A DNA stretch of 44,355 nucleotides from Duganella phyllosphaerae. GTDB lineage: Bacteria; Pseudomonadota; Gammaproteobacteria; Burkholderiales; Burkholderiaceae_D. The stretch spans positions 1 to 44,355 of the forward strand of contig NZ_LROM01000124.1 of assembly GCF_001758785.1 (NCBI RefSeq), given 5' to 3'. Position 1 is the first letter of the stretch. Each line of letters opens with the position of its first letter. Both the position numbers and the translations under genes were made by a program. Positions 43,235 to 44,355 of this stretch are shown here, one piece after another. The notes beneath the pieces were generated by a model. That model made no database searches, was not told the DNA's origin, and was given only the letters and a program-made list of their open reading frames with translations.

Positions 43235-44355
43235 ATGGAATACAGTCCTCCGCCACTTTTCAAGCAAGGCGCTTCGGCGCGGGTCAAGATGACGGTGTTC
43301 GCCTGCATATCGATCGTGCTGCTGCTGGTCGATTCGCAGATGCGCACGCTGGGCACCGTGCGCCAGGTCGTCGGCACCGTACTGCATCCGCTGCAGATGG
43401 TGGCACTGCTGCCGCGCGACGCCATCTATGGCGCCGGCGATTACTTCTCCTCGCTCGCGGAGATGAAAAAACAGGTCGATGAACTCAAACGCCAGCAGAT
43501 CGCCGATGCCCAGGCGCTGCAGCAGGCGCAGTTGCGCACGGCCGAAAACAACCAGCTGCGCCGCCTGATGGGCGCGCGCGAGCAGGTGCCCACCAAGTCG
43601 ATCCTGGCCGAAGTGCTGTACGACGCGCGCGACGCCAGCAGCCGCAAGATCATCCTCAACCGCGGCAGCAACAGCGACGTCTCGCTCGGTCTGCCCGTGA
43701 TCGACAACCAGGGCGTGGTCGGCCAGGTCACGCGCGTGTTCCCGTTCACGTCGGAAGTCACGCTGCTGACCGACAAGGACCAGGCCATTCCCGTGCAACT
43801 GCTGCGCAACGGCTTGCGCAGCGTGGCTTACGGCCGCGGCAAGATCGGCTCGTTGGAGTTGCGCTTCACCGCCCCCAATGCCGATATCAAGGTCGGCGAC
43901 ATCGTGGTCACGTCCGGCCTCGATGGCATCTACCCGGCCGGACTGGCCGTGGCGCGCGTCACGCAAGTCGACAGCAACGCCAGCGGCGCTTTTGGCGGCG
44001 TGATCTGCCAGCCGCTGGCCGGCATCCAGAACAACCGTCAATTGCTGATCTTGATGTCGCCACCGGAAATCGCCCCGCGCCCGCCCGAGGAAGAACCACG
44101 CGTGCCGCGCAAGGGTAACAATCGCATGGCGCCGATCAAGGATCCGGCCAAGGAAGAGGCCCCGGCTGCTGGTGCCGCTGGTGGTGCACCTGCTGCCGCT
44201 GCTGTTTCCGACTTGATACCGAAGCCGCCTGCAATCACGACGCTTACGCCGCCGGCAACCACGACGGCTGCTGGTGCGCCAACTGCTGCCACGCCGGCGA
44301 CTACCGCGAGCGCCAGGCCGGCCGCCGGAGCGCCGGCCGCCGGAGCGCCCGAGAG
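43235..44355 (+). CDS. mreC: Rod shape-determining protein MreC (3' end beyond window)
   Basis: An open frame of 373 codons runs from ATG 43235 to the window edge without a stop, so the gene is cut at its 3' end. It has a short N-terminal cytosolic segment, one transmembrane helix (about residues 19-33), a coiled coil (about 70-110: MKKQVDELKRQQIADAQALQ) and the MreC beta domains (IILNRGSNSDVSLGLPVIDN, GDIVVTSGLDGIYPAGLAV). MreC links MreB to the peptidoglycan synthases. After about residue 270 a long tail rich in Ala, Pro, Gly and Thr follows, longer than in E. coli (367 residues in all) and ending at the window edge in a 15-bp tandem repeat. The Shine-Dalgarno is poor. An in-frame TTG three codons upstream is possible. 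Confidence 0.93.
   Translation, partial: MEYSPPPLFKQGASARVKMTVFACISIVLLLVDSQMRTLGTVRQVVGTVLHPLQMVALLPRDAIYGAGDYFSSLAEMKKQVDELKRQQIADAQALQQAQLRTAENNQLRRLMGAREQVPTKSILAEVLYDARDASSRKIILNRGSNSDVSLGLPVIDNQGVVGQVTRVFPFTSEVTLLTDKDQAIPVQLLRNGLRSVAYGRGKIGSLELRFTAPNADIKVGDIVVTSGLDGIYPAGLAVARVTQVDSNASGAFGGVICQPLAGIQNNRQLLILMSPPEIAPRPPEEEPRVPRKGNNRMAPIKDPAKEEAPAAGAAGGAPAAAAVSDLIPKPPAITTLTPPATTTAAGAPTAATPATTASARPAAGAPAAGAPE
44317..44346 (+). repeat. 15-bp direct repeat in the mreC tail
   Basis: Two identical 15-bp units (GCCGGCCGCCGGAGC) adjoin at the window edge and encode repeated AAGAP. The run may continue beyond the window. Confidence 0.8.

Overview
The window is about 44 kb of GC-rich chromosome from a betaproteobacterium, most likely an Oxalobacteraceae member of the Massilia/Duganella type. 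The assignment rests on the 5S rRNA end, the torF-glnK-amtB-gshA-gshB-PTS block, the gatCAB/mreBC block, the proteobacterial GshA type and the protein style. It is inferred without any database search. I see no phage, insertion sequence, CRISPR array or tRNA.

Layout. 1-107 is the tail of an rRNA operon (3' end of 5S rRNA plus its terminator). 162-4067 is a large membrane histidine kinase with a beta-propeller sensor and no receiver domain or adjacent response regulator. 4084-6840 (minus strand) holds a DUF1840 protein, a small lipoprotein and an M1-type aminopeptidase lipoprotein. 7011-10218 has a CBM9/DUF5916-type outer-membrane protein convergent with a DUF6624-like exported protein. 10246-11865 is comM. 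12015-18744 is an accessory stretch with an M61-like PDZ metallopeptidase and an overlapping GH2 beta-galactosidase/GH43 pair, all with export signals.

18801-27346 is a conserved block. ubiK is divergent from torF-glnK-amtB, which lies behind a clear sigma-54 promoter with NtrC-like sites. Then come glutathione synthesis (gshA, gshB) and a PTS phosphorelay without a sugar permease (IIA, ptsH, ptsI). 27533-32354 is metX-metW-ampG-M48 protease-pseudouridine synthase, largely overlapping or abutting. xthA and pyrE are divergent at 32368-33903.

34141-38191 looks accessory: a small DUF4279-like protein, an SbtA-type bicarbonate permease divergent from a LysR regulator, and a BlaI repressor/M56-TonB fusion operon with two palindromic operators. 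38369-44355 returns to core genes: gatC-gatA-gatB (minus strand), then mreB and a 3'-truncated mreC (plus strand).

The least explained material is intergenic: a 162-bp near-palindrome after pyrE, a 103-bp element with 26-bp inverted ends between ptsI and metX, and two copies of one REP-like inverted repeat, one of them inside the gat operon. No wholly new multi-gene system is evident. The best leads are the BlaI/M56-TonB module with its paired operators, the palindromic elements and the orphan propeller kinase.
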